DNA of 64,000 nt from positions 372,001-436,000 of the forward strand of contig CALOFP010000003.1 in assembly GCA_942492635.1 (NCBI GenBank). The letters run 5' to 3'. Positions 1 to 6,918 of this stretch are shown piece by piece. This DNA comes from CALOFP01 sp942492635 (GTDB lineage: Bacteria; UBP6; UBA1177; CALOFP01). Both the position numbers and the translations under genes were made by a program. The first letter of the stretch is position 1; each line of letters begins with the position of its first letter. The notes below the pieces were generated by a model, which was not told where the DNA came from, ran no database searches, and saw only the letters and a list, made by a program, of their open reading frames with translations.

Positions 1-209
1 TTCTCACACCCACCATCTCTTCACCCGCGCCCCTTTGCGATTTACGCAAGGAGGATAGATGCAATGTAAACAATTCTTAAATCCGTCAACTTAAACTATT
101 TTTATTTAATAATGTATAATTAACTTTTGATATATTTGACTGCAAAAGCTATATATGTAAAGTCGATGTTAATATTGAGTAGAAAGGATGTTTGAAAAGG
201 AGGATAATT

Positions 210-1205
210 GTGACTGATTACGGTTTTAAGAATTTAGTTTTTGAAGGAGGCGGCGTCAAGGGTGTTGCTTATGGCGGAGCACTTTGTGAATTGGACCGGA
301 TGGGAGTTCTGGAGGGTATAGAGAGGGTTGCCGGGACCTCCGCCGGGGCTATAACCGCTGTGTTGCTCGCCGTCGGATACGATCACCAGGAGGTTTCGGA
401 TATTGTTGCATCTACCGATTTTAATGATTTCAAGGATGACAGCACCGGCATTGTTCGCGATGCCAAAAGGTTTGTTTCCGATTTCGGATGGCATAAGGGG
501 GATTTTTTCAAAGAGTGGATCGGAGATTTGATTTGCAGCAAGAAGAATAAAAAAGAGCTGACTTTCAAGGAGTTGCATGAATTCGACGATTCCATGGAAC
601 TCTATCTGGTTGCTACCAATCTCTCCGCCCAGGTTTCGCAGGTATTTTCACACGAACACACCCCCGATGTTGAAATAAGAGATGCCGCCAGAATGTCCAT
701 GTCAATTCCCCTCTATTTCAAATGTTTTCGATACGGGGAAAACGGAGATGTGATGGTGGACGGCGGCGTTGCCTGGAACTATCCCCTCAATATGTTCGAT
801 GACATCAGGTATGTTTCAAATCAGGTTAACGGAGAAGAGGTTCCGTACAACACCTCCGATGGATATGTTTTTAATCATGAAACACTGGGGTTCAGACTTG
901 ACTCGAAAAGGGAGATTGATTTCAACAGACAAGGTTGGTCGAACGAACCCAGACATCTCGATAATATTTTAAATTACACGATGGCACTCATCGGATTCAT
1001 GCAAGAAACGGCAAACAAAAAGCACCTCAACAAGAACGATTGGAACAGGACTATATTTATCGACACTCTGGATGTAGAGACTACCGATTTCGATCTTTCA
1101 AAAAAGAAGATAGAGGATCTGATAGAAAGCGGCAGGAAAGGAGTCATCAACCATTTCAACTGGAGAGATGAAAGTTTCAGTCAAAAACCCGCGAAAAAGA
1201 TGTAG
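210..1205 (+). CDS. Patatin-like phospholipase (acylhydrolase)
   Basis: A 331-residue protein with the patatin layout. The oxyanion-hole glycine run GGGVKG is at residues 13-18, the nucleophile elbow GTSAG at 42-46 (Ser44), and the catalytic DGG at 184-186, giving a Ser-Asp dyad. Patatin-like proteins hydrolyse acyl esters of phospholipids or neutral lipids. I see no signal peptide or membrane segment, so it is probably cytosolic. I chose the GTG at 210 because AAGGAGG lies 6-7 nt upstream; the in-frame TTG at 192 would put that ribosome site inside the gene. It stands alone ahead of the TetR gene with about 160 bp between. Substrate unknown. Confidence 0.88.
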   Translation: MTDYGFKNLVFEGGGVKGVAYGGALCELDRMGVLEGIERVAGTSAGAITAVLLAVGYDHQEVSDIVASTDFNDFKDDSTGIVRDAKRFVSDFGWHKGDFFKEWIGDLICSKKNKKELTFKELHEFDDSMELYLVATNLSAQVSQVFSHEHTPDVEIRDAARMSMSIPLYFKCFRYGENGDVMVDGGVAWNYPLNMFDDIRYVSNQVNGEEVPYNTSDGYVFNHETLGFRLDSKREIDFNRQGWSNEPRHLDNILNYTMALIGFMQETANKKHLNKNDWNRTIFIDTLDVETTDFDLSKKKIEDLIESGRKGVINHFNWRDESFSQKPAKKM

Positions 1206-1324
1206 TAGAATCAATAATTCAATTAAAATCAAAAAATCGGAAAAGCTCAATCAGTTAAAAATAACAATAAAATCAGATGGTAAAATGGTTCTCTCGGGAG
1301 TTTCGAAAAAAAACACTTGTTTTT

Positions 1325-1339
1325 CAGAACAAACGTTCT
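1325..1339. promoter_or_regulatory. Candidate TetR operator, copy 1
   Basis: The sequence CAGAACAAACGTTCT contains the inverted repeat AGAAC-N4-GTTCT and lies 30 bp ahead of the TetR start codon. A 13/15 match recurs downstream of the same gene at 1968-1982. This fits an autoregulated TetR repressor. The operator role is inference from position and symmetry. Confidence 0.6.
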
Positions 1340-1368
1340 ATCATTGATGTTAGTAGGAGGTGAGTGAT

Positions 1369-1950
1369 ATGCCTAGAGAGAGGGCCTACATAAGAGAAGA
1401 TGTTCTTGAGGCGGCGACAAGGGTTTTCTGGGAAAAAGGATTTGCAGCCACATCAATGAACGATCTTGTAACTGCGACGGGGCTGAACAAGCACAGCATG
1501 TACCGTGAGTTCGGCAGCAAGGAGGGGCTTTTCCTGGAGTGTATCTCCCACTATGTGACAAAAACCAACAGGGATTTGATGTCCATTCTCACTGAGGAAC
1601 CTATGGGTTTTTCCAACATCGAAAAATTTTTCCAAAACAGGATCGAATACATTCTCTCCGACAGGTATCTGGGATGTCTTCTCGTAAACAGTGCGATAGA
1701 GAAGGAGACGCTGAGTGATTGCATCAACGAGAAGTCCAAGTACTATCTCGACCGTCACGAGGCTTCGTTCTGCAGAAACCTTGAGGCGGCAAAGGATAGA
1801 GGTGAGATTCCAGCCGACAGGGATGCCGAGTTTTATGCAAAATATCTTTTCTGCTTTACCCAGGGCATGCTGGTTATGGGTAAAACCAATCCGGACAGAG
1901 CGATGCTTGAAAGACTTGTTGCGGAGGTTCTTGAAAAGGTAAGAAGTTAA
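1369..1950 (+). CDS. TetR/AcrR family transcriptional regulator
   Basis: A 193-residue one-domain-plus-ligand regulator. The N-terminus has the TetR helix-turn-helix: helix 1 around VLEAATRVFWEKGFAATSM and a recognition helix ending in HSMYREFGSKEGLF (about residues 35-48). The C-terminal part resembles the TetR_C domains of regulators that sense small organic ligands. Start ATG 1369 is preceded by AGGAGG (1355-1360) at 8 nt; the upstream in-frame GTG at 1360 overlaps that ribosome site. Near-identical palindromes lie before and after the gene, so it probably represses itself and the SnoaL/old-yellow-enzyme genes downstream. The inducer cannot be read from sequence. Confidence 0.9.
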   Translation: MPRERAYIREDVLEAATRVFWEKGFAATSMNDLVTATGLNKHSMYREFGSKEGLFLECISHYVTKTNRDLMSILTEEPMGFSNIEKFFQNRIEYILSDRYLGCLLVNSAIEKETLSDCINEKSKYYLDRHEASFCRNLEAAKDRGEIPADRDAEFYAKYLFCFTQGMLVMGKTNPDRAMLERLVAEVLEKVRS

Positions 1951-1967
1951 AAAAATTTGCAGCAAAT

Positions 1968-1982
1968 CAGAACGAACGTTTT
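1968..1982. promoter_or_regulatory. Candidate TetR operator, copy 2
   Basis: CAGAACGAACGTTTT matches the site at 1325-1339 in 13 of 15 positions. A further short inverted repeat GAAC-GGT-GTTC follows at 1983-1993. It lies between the TetR gene and the SnoaL-like gene, where a promoter for the catabolic genes would be expected. Confidence 0.55.
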
Positions 1983-2022
1983 GAACGGTGTTCGTTTGAG
2001 TTCAGTGGAGAGAGGAGGAGTA

Positions 2023-2064
2023 ATGATAAAGGTTATTTTTACCAGCAAGGTTGCAGGACTATAA
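2023..2064 (+). CDS. 13-codon micro-ORF with good ribosome site
   Basis: ATG 2023 follows AGAGGAGGAG at normal spacing and encodes only MIKVIFTSKVAGL before TAA at 2062. The stop lies 13 nt before the start of the SnoaL-like gene. It may be a leader peptide that couples translation to that gene, or the remnant of a deleted gene, as with the broken reductase 700 bp downstream. No attenuator hairpin was seen, so a regulatory role is unproven. Confidence 0.3.
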   Translation: MIKVIFTSKVAGL

Positions 2065-2077
2065 AAAGGAGAAAAAA

Positions 2078-2611
2078 ATGAACGAAAAGAAATTACAGCA
2101 GGTATGGGACAGACAGGAAATCGAGCAGCTTATGTATCGTCACGCGAGATCTCTCGACAGAATGGATGCGGAACTGATGAAATCCTGCTACTGGCCGGAG
2201 GGGATTGAGGAGCATCAGGATCCCATATACCCTGATCTTTTCCATTGGAACGACAACGCATGGGACTTTGTTCCGGTTGCAATGGAAGGTTTTGAAAATC
2301 TTAAGGTGACTCAGCACAGAATCAGCAACATCCTCATAGAGCTGGATGGAGACAAGGCGACGGCGGAAACCTATGTCTTGGCTTACCATGTAGGTACGGA
2401 AAACGGCGTTGACCGTGAGGGAATCCTTGGAGGTCGTCATCACTTCAAACTGGAAAGGAGGAACGACGAGTGGCGTATAATGCACCGTTCAACAGTATTC
2501 GACTGGAATCAGAACCGGGATGCCACAGCTGTCTGGAGCGATAATTTCTCCGAAAAGTATAGAACCAAGAGAAACCGTGAAGATGACAGCTACAACTATC
2601 TTAAAAAGTAG
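2078..2611 (+). CDS. SnoaL-like / NTF2-fold protein
   Basis: A 177-residue NTF2-superfamily (SnoaL_4 type) protein. Typical features are the opening helix with RQEIEQLMYRHARSLDRMD (about residues 11-29), the mid-protein segment VTQHRISNILIELDGDKATA and the closing strand GGRHHFKLERRNDEWRIMHR. This fold hosts small dehydratases, isomerases and ring-hydroxylating dioxygenase beta subunits. No alpha subunit is nearby, so a dehydratase or isomerase acting with the reductase downstream is more likely. Start ATG 2078 has AAGGAG at 2066-2071. It follows the TetR gene and operator copy 2. The exact reaction is unknown. Confidence 0.8.
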   Translation: MNEKKLQQVWDRQEIEQLMYRHARSLDRMDAELMKSCYWPEGIEEHQDPIYPDLFHWNDNAWDFVPVAMEGFENLKVTQHRISNILIELDGDKATAETYVLAYHVGTENGVDREGILGGRHHFKLERRNDEWRIMHRSTVFDWNQNRDATAVWSDNFSEKYRTKRNREDDSYNYLKK

Positions 2612-2641
2612 AAAAATGCCTGAAGGGATAGAGGTGAATCT

Positions 2642-2686
2642 CCCCTCTTTTTTAAAGAGGGGCTGGGGGAGTTATTTAATAATAAG
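2642..2686. repeat. Dispersed palindrome family A (CCCCTC-N9-GAGGGG), copy 1
   Basis: The palindrome CCCCTC-N9-GAGGGG is followed by a G-rich tail ending GGGAGTTATT. The same unit occurs at 6161, 26707 and, inverted, at 26801-26835. It sits between the SnoaL-like gene and the broken reductase. Confidence 0.8.
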
Positions 2687-2749
2687 AAATAAAACCATTT
2701 CCAGGCGGAACCCAAGGTGGTTGTTACCATTTTTTTGAAGGAGTAGAAG

Positions 2750-2953
2750 ATGAGAAACATTTCCGATGCCACTTCGATAGGTTCAATGAAACTTAAAAAC
2801 CGGTTGTGGAGATCTGCAACATACATGAGAATGGCCGATGAAAAGGGGCACCTTACAGATGTCCGAATGGAAATATCTGCACTCTTGATAGAAGTAGATA
2901 AAATCCCCTCTTTGGGTTTAGATGCAAAAAGAAATAGATATGGAGAATTTTGA
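2750..2953 (+). pseudogene. Truncated old yellow enzyme N-terminus
   Basis: The 67-codon frame has a good ribosome site (GAAGGAG) and starts like an NADH:flavin oxidoreductase: SIGSMKLKNRLWRSATYMRM and then ADEKGHLTD match the first beta-strand and FMN-phosphate region of the family. Homology stops after about 40 residues and the frame closes 8 bp before the intact old yellow enzyme. About 600 residues of the usual FadH-type length are missing. I read it as a remnant of a tandem reductase gene after deletion. It could still be translated as a short peptide. Confidence 0.7.
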
Positions 2954-2961
2954 GGTGAAAA

Positions 2962-4890
2962 ATGAAACTTGAAAGAATGTTCACACCGATAAAAATCGGG
3001 AATCTTGAACTGAAAAACAGGTTTGTCGTTCCCCCGATGGTTGCCAACTTCGTCGGCAGCGACGGAAAGGCCACCGAGCGTTTCATCGCCTATCACGAAG
3101 AGAAGGCGAAAGGCGGCTGGGGACTAATAATTACCGAAAACTACGCAATGGATCCCGATGCAAAGGGATTCACAGCACTTCCCGGACTCTGGAATGACGA
3201 TCAGATAGCGAGCCACAGGGAGCTCACGGAAAGAGTCAAGAAACACGGTGCAAAGATCGTTGTCCAGATAAACCATGCGGGAAGACAGACAAGCAGTGCA
3301 ATTACCGGGGTGCAGCCCGTGGCGCCGTCTCCCATTCCCGATCCCACAATAGGCGAAATGCCGAGGGAACTGACGGTGGATGAAGTTGCTGAAATCGTTA
3401 AAAAATTCGGGGACGCGGCGCTTCGGGCAAAAAAAGCCGGTTTCGACGGAGTTGAGGTTCACGGTTCCCACGGATATCTCATAAACGAGTTCATGTCGCC
3501 GTTTTCCAATAAAAGAACGGACAGGTACGGTGGAACGATCGAGAACAGAGCCAGAATGGCGCTCGAAGTAATCGCCGATATGAGAAGCAAGGTGGGCGAT
3601 GATTTTCCCCTGATCTACAGAATGTCCGTGAATGAACTTGTGGAAGGCGGACTCACCACAGAAGAGAGCCGGGTGATCGCCATGATGCTTGAGGAAGCCG
3701 GTATCGACGCAATTCACGCCACAAACGGAGTTTACGCCAGCGCTCAGTACATAATTCCGCCACAGGCAGTGAGGCATGGCTGGAGCTCCGATATATCGGC
3801 GGAAATAAAGAAAGTCGTCTCCATTCCCGTAATCACCGTGGGGCGTGTGAACGATCCGTTTGTAGCCGAATCCATTCTTGCCGCCGGAAAGGCCGATCTT
3901 GTTGCAATGGGAAGGGCGTCACTTGCCGATCCCCATCTTCCGGAAAAGGCGAAAGCCGGAAAATTCGACGAAATTCAAAGGTGTATCGGCTGCATGCAGG
4001 GCTGCGCCGGAAGAAACGTGCAGCAGCTGCCCATAAAATGTCTGGTTAATCCCATGACAGGTAATGAAAGTGAAATAAAGATTGAAAAAGCTGAGATGAA
4101 AAAGAGAGTTCTGATCGCAGGCGGTGGAGTAGCCGGAATGCAGGCGGCAATAACCGCAGCGGAAAGAGGACACGAAGTCCATCTCTACGAAAAGTCGGAC
4201 AGACTTGGAGGCCAGTGGCTTATCGCAGCTGTTCCACCTTCGAAAGAGGAACTCAATACCCTTACCGTCTGGCAGAAGAGAATGCTGGATAAATTGGGAG
4301 TCGATGTTCACCTCAAAAGCGAACTGAATGGTGAAGCGATTGAAAAAATGAATCCAGATGCCGTAATAGTTGCAACAGGAGCAAAACCTTTCCTACCCAA
4401 CATTCCGGGAAAGGATAGGGCGAATGTTGTAACAGCCAACGAAATCTTATCAGGCGCCAAAGATGCCGGGCAGAACGTAGTCGTAATCGGCGGAGGACTT
4501 GCAGGAGCTGAAACGGCAGCACACCTTGCAAATCACGGAAAGCGGGTAACGATTCTGGAAATGATTGATGAAATAGCAAAAGATGTGGAATTTGCCGTAA
4601 GAGTGTTCCTCATGGAAGATCTTGAAAAACACGGCGTGAAAATGGTGACCGGCGTAAAAGTGAAAGAGATTCTGGAGAATTCAATTTCGGCCGAAGATTC
4701 ATCCGGAAATGAAATGAAGTTGGAGAATGTGGATACCATAGTATTTGCAACAGGATCAAAACCGGAGAATTCACTGGCCGAAAATCTCAAAGACAAAGTA
4801 AAAGAACTAATTGTCGTAGGAGACGCAGTGGAGGTGAGACGAGCAATGGAAGCCGTGGAAGAAGGATTTCGAGCAGGATTAAAAATATGA
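2962..4890 (+). CDS. FadH-like NADH:flavin oxidoreductase (OYE + 4Fe-4S + FAD/NAD domains)
   Basis: A 642-residue FMN/4Fe-4S/FAD enzyme of the 2,4-dienoyl-CoA reductase / enoate reductase / BaiCD-BaiH type. The N-terminal TIM barrel has QINHAGRQ, GVEVHGSHGYLINEFMSP and NKRTDRYGG, placing the substrate-binding His pair at about residues 170-175. The cluster motif C-x2-C-x3-C-x11-C starts at CIGCMQGC (about 342). Two Rossmann dinucleotide folds follow: IAGGGVAGMQAA for FAD and VIGGGLAGAETA for NAD(P)H. Such enzymes reduce C=C bonds conjugated to a carbonyl or CoA thioester under anoxic conditions. It follows the TetR-SnoaL pair on the same strand. The substrate cannot be read from sequence; bile-acid or steroid-like substrates are only one possibility. 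Confidence 0.9.
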   Translation: MKLERMFTPIKIGNLELKNRFVVPPMVANFVGSDGKATERFIAYHEEKAKGGWGLIITENYAMDPDAKGFTALPGLWNDDQIASHRELTERVKKHGAKIVVQINHAGRQTSSAITGVQPVAPSPIPDPTIGEMPRELTVDEVAEIVKKFGDAALRAKKAGFDGVEVHGSHGYLINEFMSPFSNKRTDRYGGTIENRARMALEVIADMRSKVGDDFPLIYRMSVNELVEGGLTTEESRVIAMMLEEAGIDAIHATNGVYASAQYIIPPQAVRHGWSSDISAEIKKVVSIPVITVGRVNDPFVAESILAAGKADLVAMGRASLADPHLPEKAKAGKFDEIQRCIGCMQGCAGRNVQQLPIKCLVNPMTGNESEIKIEKAEMKKRVLIAGGGVAGMQAAITAAERGHEVHLYEKSDRLGGQWLIAAVPPSKEELNTLTVWQKRMLDKLGVDVHLKSELNGEAIEKMNPDAVIVATGAKPFLPNIPGKDRANVVTANEILSGAKDAGQNVVVIGGGLAGAETAAHLANHGKRVTILEMIDEIAKDVEFAVRVFLMEDLEKHGVKMVTGVKVKEILENSISAEDSSGNEMKLENVDTIVFATGSKPENSLAENLKDKVKELIVVGDAVEVRRAMEAVEEGFRAGLKI

Positions 4891-4973
4891 TTAAGTTGAT
4901 AATTTCACTGTCTGTATCAGAGCGGAGAAATAAAAACTCATCCCCTTATTGTACTGACGCAGAAAAGAGAAAA

Positions 4974-4996
4974 GCTCCAGTGGAGCATTTCTCCTG
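4974..4996. repeat. Palindrome family C (GCTCCAGTGGAGC + TTCTCCTG), copy 1
   Basis: GCTCCAGTGGAGC followed by ATTTCTCCTG. The same unit recurs at 6117-6139 with one change in the palindrome centre. Both copies are intergenic. Confidence 0.7.
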
Positions 4997-5107
4997 CGGA
5001 AGGAGGCAGGGAGGGGTTATTCCCCAATACCGTTTCTTGCTAGAACCAGTAAATGGCAAATAAATCGAAACCGGTACACCCCCCAAAAAACAACTCAAAA
5101 AAGATTA

Positions 5108-5260
5108 TTTCACCATGAAGGGCTTGAAGAACATGAAAAAGAGAAAAGATCAAATTCATTACTATATTCAATGTGATAACGATAACTTTTCTTTATGGAA
5201 AGGACTGGATGAACAAAGCCGAAAACTCTTTCTTCATGTCCTTCATGAACTTCATGGTAA
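5108..5260. repeat. Dispersed repeat family B, full copy
   Basis: An element of about 150 bp bounded by ACCATGAAGGGCTTGAAG on the left and CTTCATGTCCTTCATGAAC on the right, so the ends are near-inverted repeats. It shares ends and the internal TATATTCAATGTG with the copy at 54357-54490, and shares ends with 11655-11780. Read on the minus strand it gives an open frame with the peptide YHEVHEGHEE, which is a property of the repeat and not evidence for a gene. Confidence 0.75.
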
Positions 5261-5361
5261 TTAAGATTTCTTATTTGGATTTGCGCGTATAGCGAGTGCA
5301 TGCGTGAAATGCATAAAACTTAATAATTATTGATAGAAAACAGACAATCAGGAGAACAGCT

Positions 5362-5988
5362 ATGGCAAAAGTTATAGGATTCAGCGGAAGCACAGTAAAA
5401 AACGGAGCACTTGAGAAGGCAATGACAGAAGTATTGAAGGCGACAGGCCACGAATGGGAATTGATCCGCCTTCACTCAATAGACATGAAACAGTGCACAG
5501 GATGCGTAGGATGCGGAACAACAAACCGCTGTGTGCTTAAGGACGATGCAACGGAAATGCTTGAAAGAATTTTGGAAGCCGACGCAGTAGTTTTCGGCGG
5601 AGTAGCAAGATACGGCTCACTCAATTCGCTCACAAAAATGTTCATAGAGAGACTTTTCCCGTTAATCCACCGCAAAAGACCAACCGAAGGAAAAGTGGCT
5701 GCATCCGTAGCAGGCGGATTCTTTCACCAGGCAAAAGTGACAGAAGAACTTGCCGGAGCAATGACAACATTCCAGATGAACAACGTAGGCTCACTTGAAA
5801 TCGAAGGAAACGCATCCTGCTTTAAATGCGGACACGGAGAAAGCTGTGATTACAGCGCATTCCGCGCCAAATATGGCCCCGAAGCAAAAATAACAAAGGA
5901 CGTATTCTACAAATTCGAAAACGACGAGAAAGCAAAAGCCGAAGCAGCAGAACTCGGCCGAAAAATCGCTCAGGCGATAGGGAAGTGA
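5362..5988 (+). CDS. Iron-sulfur flavoprotein / NADPH-dependent FMN reductase family
   Basis: A 208-residue flavodoxin-fold protein. The FMN phosphate loop GFSGSTVKNGALEKA is at residues 6-20. The compact cluster motif C-x2-C-x2-C-x5-C (Cys45, 48, 51, 57) is that of archaeal and bacterial Isf proteins, which carry FMN plus [4Fe-4S] and move electrons from ferredoxin to small oxidants. A second Cys group (Cys153, 156, 162) near the C-terminus is not part of the classical Isf pattern. Start ATG 5362 follows AGGAGAACAGCT. It lies downstream of the FadH-like enzyme, separated by 470 bp of repeats, so cotranscription is doubtful. Confidence 0.82.
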   Translation: MAKVIGFSGSTVKNGALEKAMTEVLKATGHEWELIRLHSIDMKQCTGCVGCGTTNRCVLKDDATEMLERILEADAVVFGGVARYGSLNSLTKMFIERLFPLIHRKRPTEGKVAASVAGGFFHQAKVTEELAGAMTTFQMNNVGSLEIEGNASCFKCGHGESCDYSAFRAKYGPEAKITKDVFYKFENDEKAKAEAAELGRKIAQAIGK

Positions 5989-6051
5989 TGAGCACCTTCG
6001 GTGCCGGTGATGACACCTGAAACAAGCCACTGAATTCAATAACGAATTGTA

Positions 6052-6074
6052 GGGGCGTTTCGTTGGAACGCCCG
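6052..6074. repeat. Palindrome family E (GGGCGTT...AACGCCC), copy 1
   Basis: GGGCGTT and AACGCCC arms around a 7-nt loop. The reverse complement matches 18186-18207 in about 20 of 22 positions. Confidence 0.6.
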
Positions 6075-6116
6075 GCATTTCTTACCTCTTTTTTAATTGA
6101 GACAGATTAGAAAAAG

Positions 6117-6139
6117 GCTCCAGCGGAGCATTTTTCCTG
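6117..6139. repeat. Palindrome family C, copy 2
   Basis: GCTCCAGCGGAGC followed by ATTTTTCCTG; partner of 4974-4996. Confidence 0.7.
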
Positions 6140-6160
6140 TCGAAAGGGCTGTGAACCCAT

Positions 6161-6206
6161 CCCCTCTTTTTTAAAGAGGGGACAAAGGGGAGTTATTCTA
6201 ATAAAG
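6161..6206. repeat. Dispersed palindrome family A, copy 2
   Basis: CCCCTC-N9-GAGGGG identical in its palindrome to the copy at 2642, followed by a variant tail ending GGGGAGTTATT. Confidence 0.8.
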
Positions 6207-6692
6207 CCCTAACCACATGCCGGGGCGACCCACCGAGTAGCCCCAACGTGTCCGAAAATCCTACCTCAAAAAAACCAAATAATCCTGCCTCCTGAACGAT
6301 TCCTCTCATCAAAATCAAAATAATTTGCGCAAAATAGGCGATCATCACTGCTGAAAAAAAATATACCTTTAGAATTAACCGTTAAAGCTCCAGGATTATT
6401 TTTTTTGAAGGGTTTTCAGCGGCTGTGACGGACTGAAAAAAGTTTTACAACTGATTTCAGTTCCTGAACCGGTCACGAAAAAGATTTTTAAACAAATTCA
6501 GCCGCCAAATCGGCATGGATATTCTTTTTTGATAATTTCAGGGGATCAATTGGGTAGAAAAATGTTTTCTCTATGAATGACTTTAGGTGGTGGTGTCAAA
6601 AAGAAATTTTTTCGCGTTTTTCGCTCTTTTCTTGTTGAACAACTGTTCTTCGTGATCGTTTGGGGCTAAGAATTTTATAAATGCAATTATTT

Positions 6693-6725
6693 GATGGGCA
6701 CGCTGCGCTTTGCCCATCATACGTT
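6693..6725. repeat. Dispersed repeat family D (GATGGGCA...TGCCCATC), copy 1
   Basis: GATGGGCA and TGCCCATC arms enclose CGCTGCGCTT, followed by ATACGTT. A second copy lies at 45282-45315. Repeats of this form are seen between genes in unrelated bacteria. Confidence 0.65.
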
Positions 6726-6766
6726 AGCTGTGTTTCAAGAGGGTAGGAGGGCGTGGTGTCGTCACC

Positions 6767-6804
6767 AAAAAAAAAGCGAACCGTTGCCGGTCCGCTCTTT
6801 TTTT
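6767..6804 (-). terminator. Rho-independent terminator (probably adhE)
   Basis: A 9-bp stem with one mismatch (6775-6783 / 6788-6796, loop TTGC) is flanked by nine A on the left and seven T on the right. On the minus strand the hairpin is followed by a run of T, so it can end the adhE transcript; the T-run on the other side would let it act in both directions. Confidence 0.75.
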
Positions 6805-6888
6805 AGCTTCTGATTGTCTGCTCTGGAGGTTCAGCCAACCGTCAGCCGGAGTTTGTTTGTCGTTTGTTTAATTCCAAAGGAATTAGGG

Positions 6889-6910
6889 GCCGGTCCCACC
6901 CGGGACCGGC
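6889..6910. repeat. Perfect 9-bp hairpin just after adhE
   Basis: GCCGGTCCC and GGGACCGGC pair around a 4-nt loop, 9 bp past the adhE stop codon. There is no T-run on the minus strand, so it may protect the mRNA 3' end rather than terminate transcription. Confidence 0.5.
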
Positions 6911-6918
6911 GGGGGGAA

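Larger units (their letters stand above)
4891..5361. other. Intergenic region with dispersed repeats
   Basis: No gene recognised. It holds one palindrome of the GCTCCAG-YGGAGC type (4974-4996) and a full copy of the family B repeat (5108-5260). The last 80 bp are AT-rich and could carry the promoter of the flavoprotein gene. Confidence 0.7.
5989..6766. other. Long intergenic region, repeat-rich
   Basis: No credible gene. It contains a family E palindrome (6052-6074), family C copy 2 (6117-6139), family A copy 2 (6161-6206) and family D (6693-6725). The stretch 6240-6690 is AT-rich and shows nothing I can name. Confidence 0.6.

Noticed and set aside
5110..5301. 63-codon minus-strand frame with the peptide HEVHEGHEE
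   Set aside because: It is the translation of the dispersed family B repeat; the same peptide type appears wherever the repeat lies, without a ribosome site.
6889..6910. Hairpin after adhE as intrinsic terminator
   Set aside because: Perfect stem but no T-run on the minus strand; the hairpin at 6767-6804 fits better.
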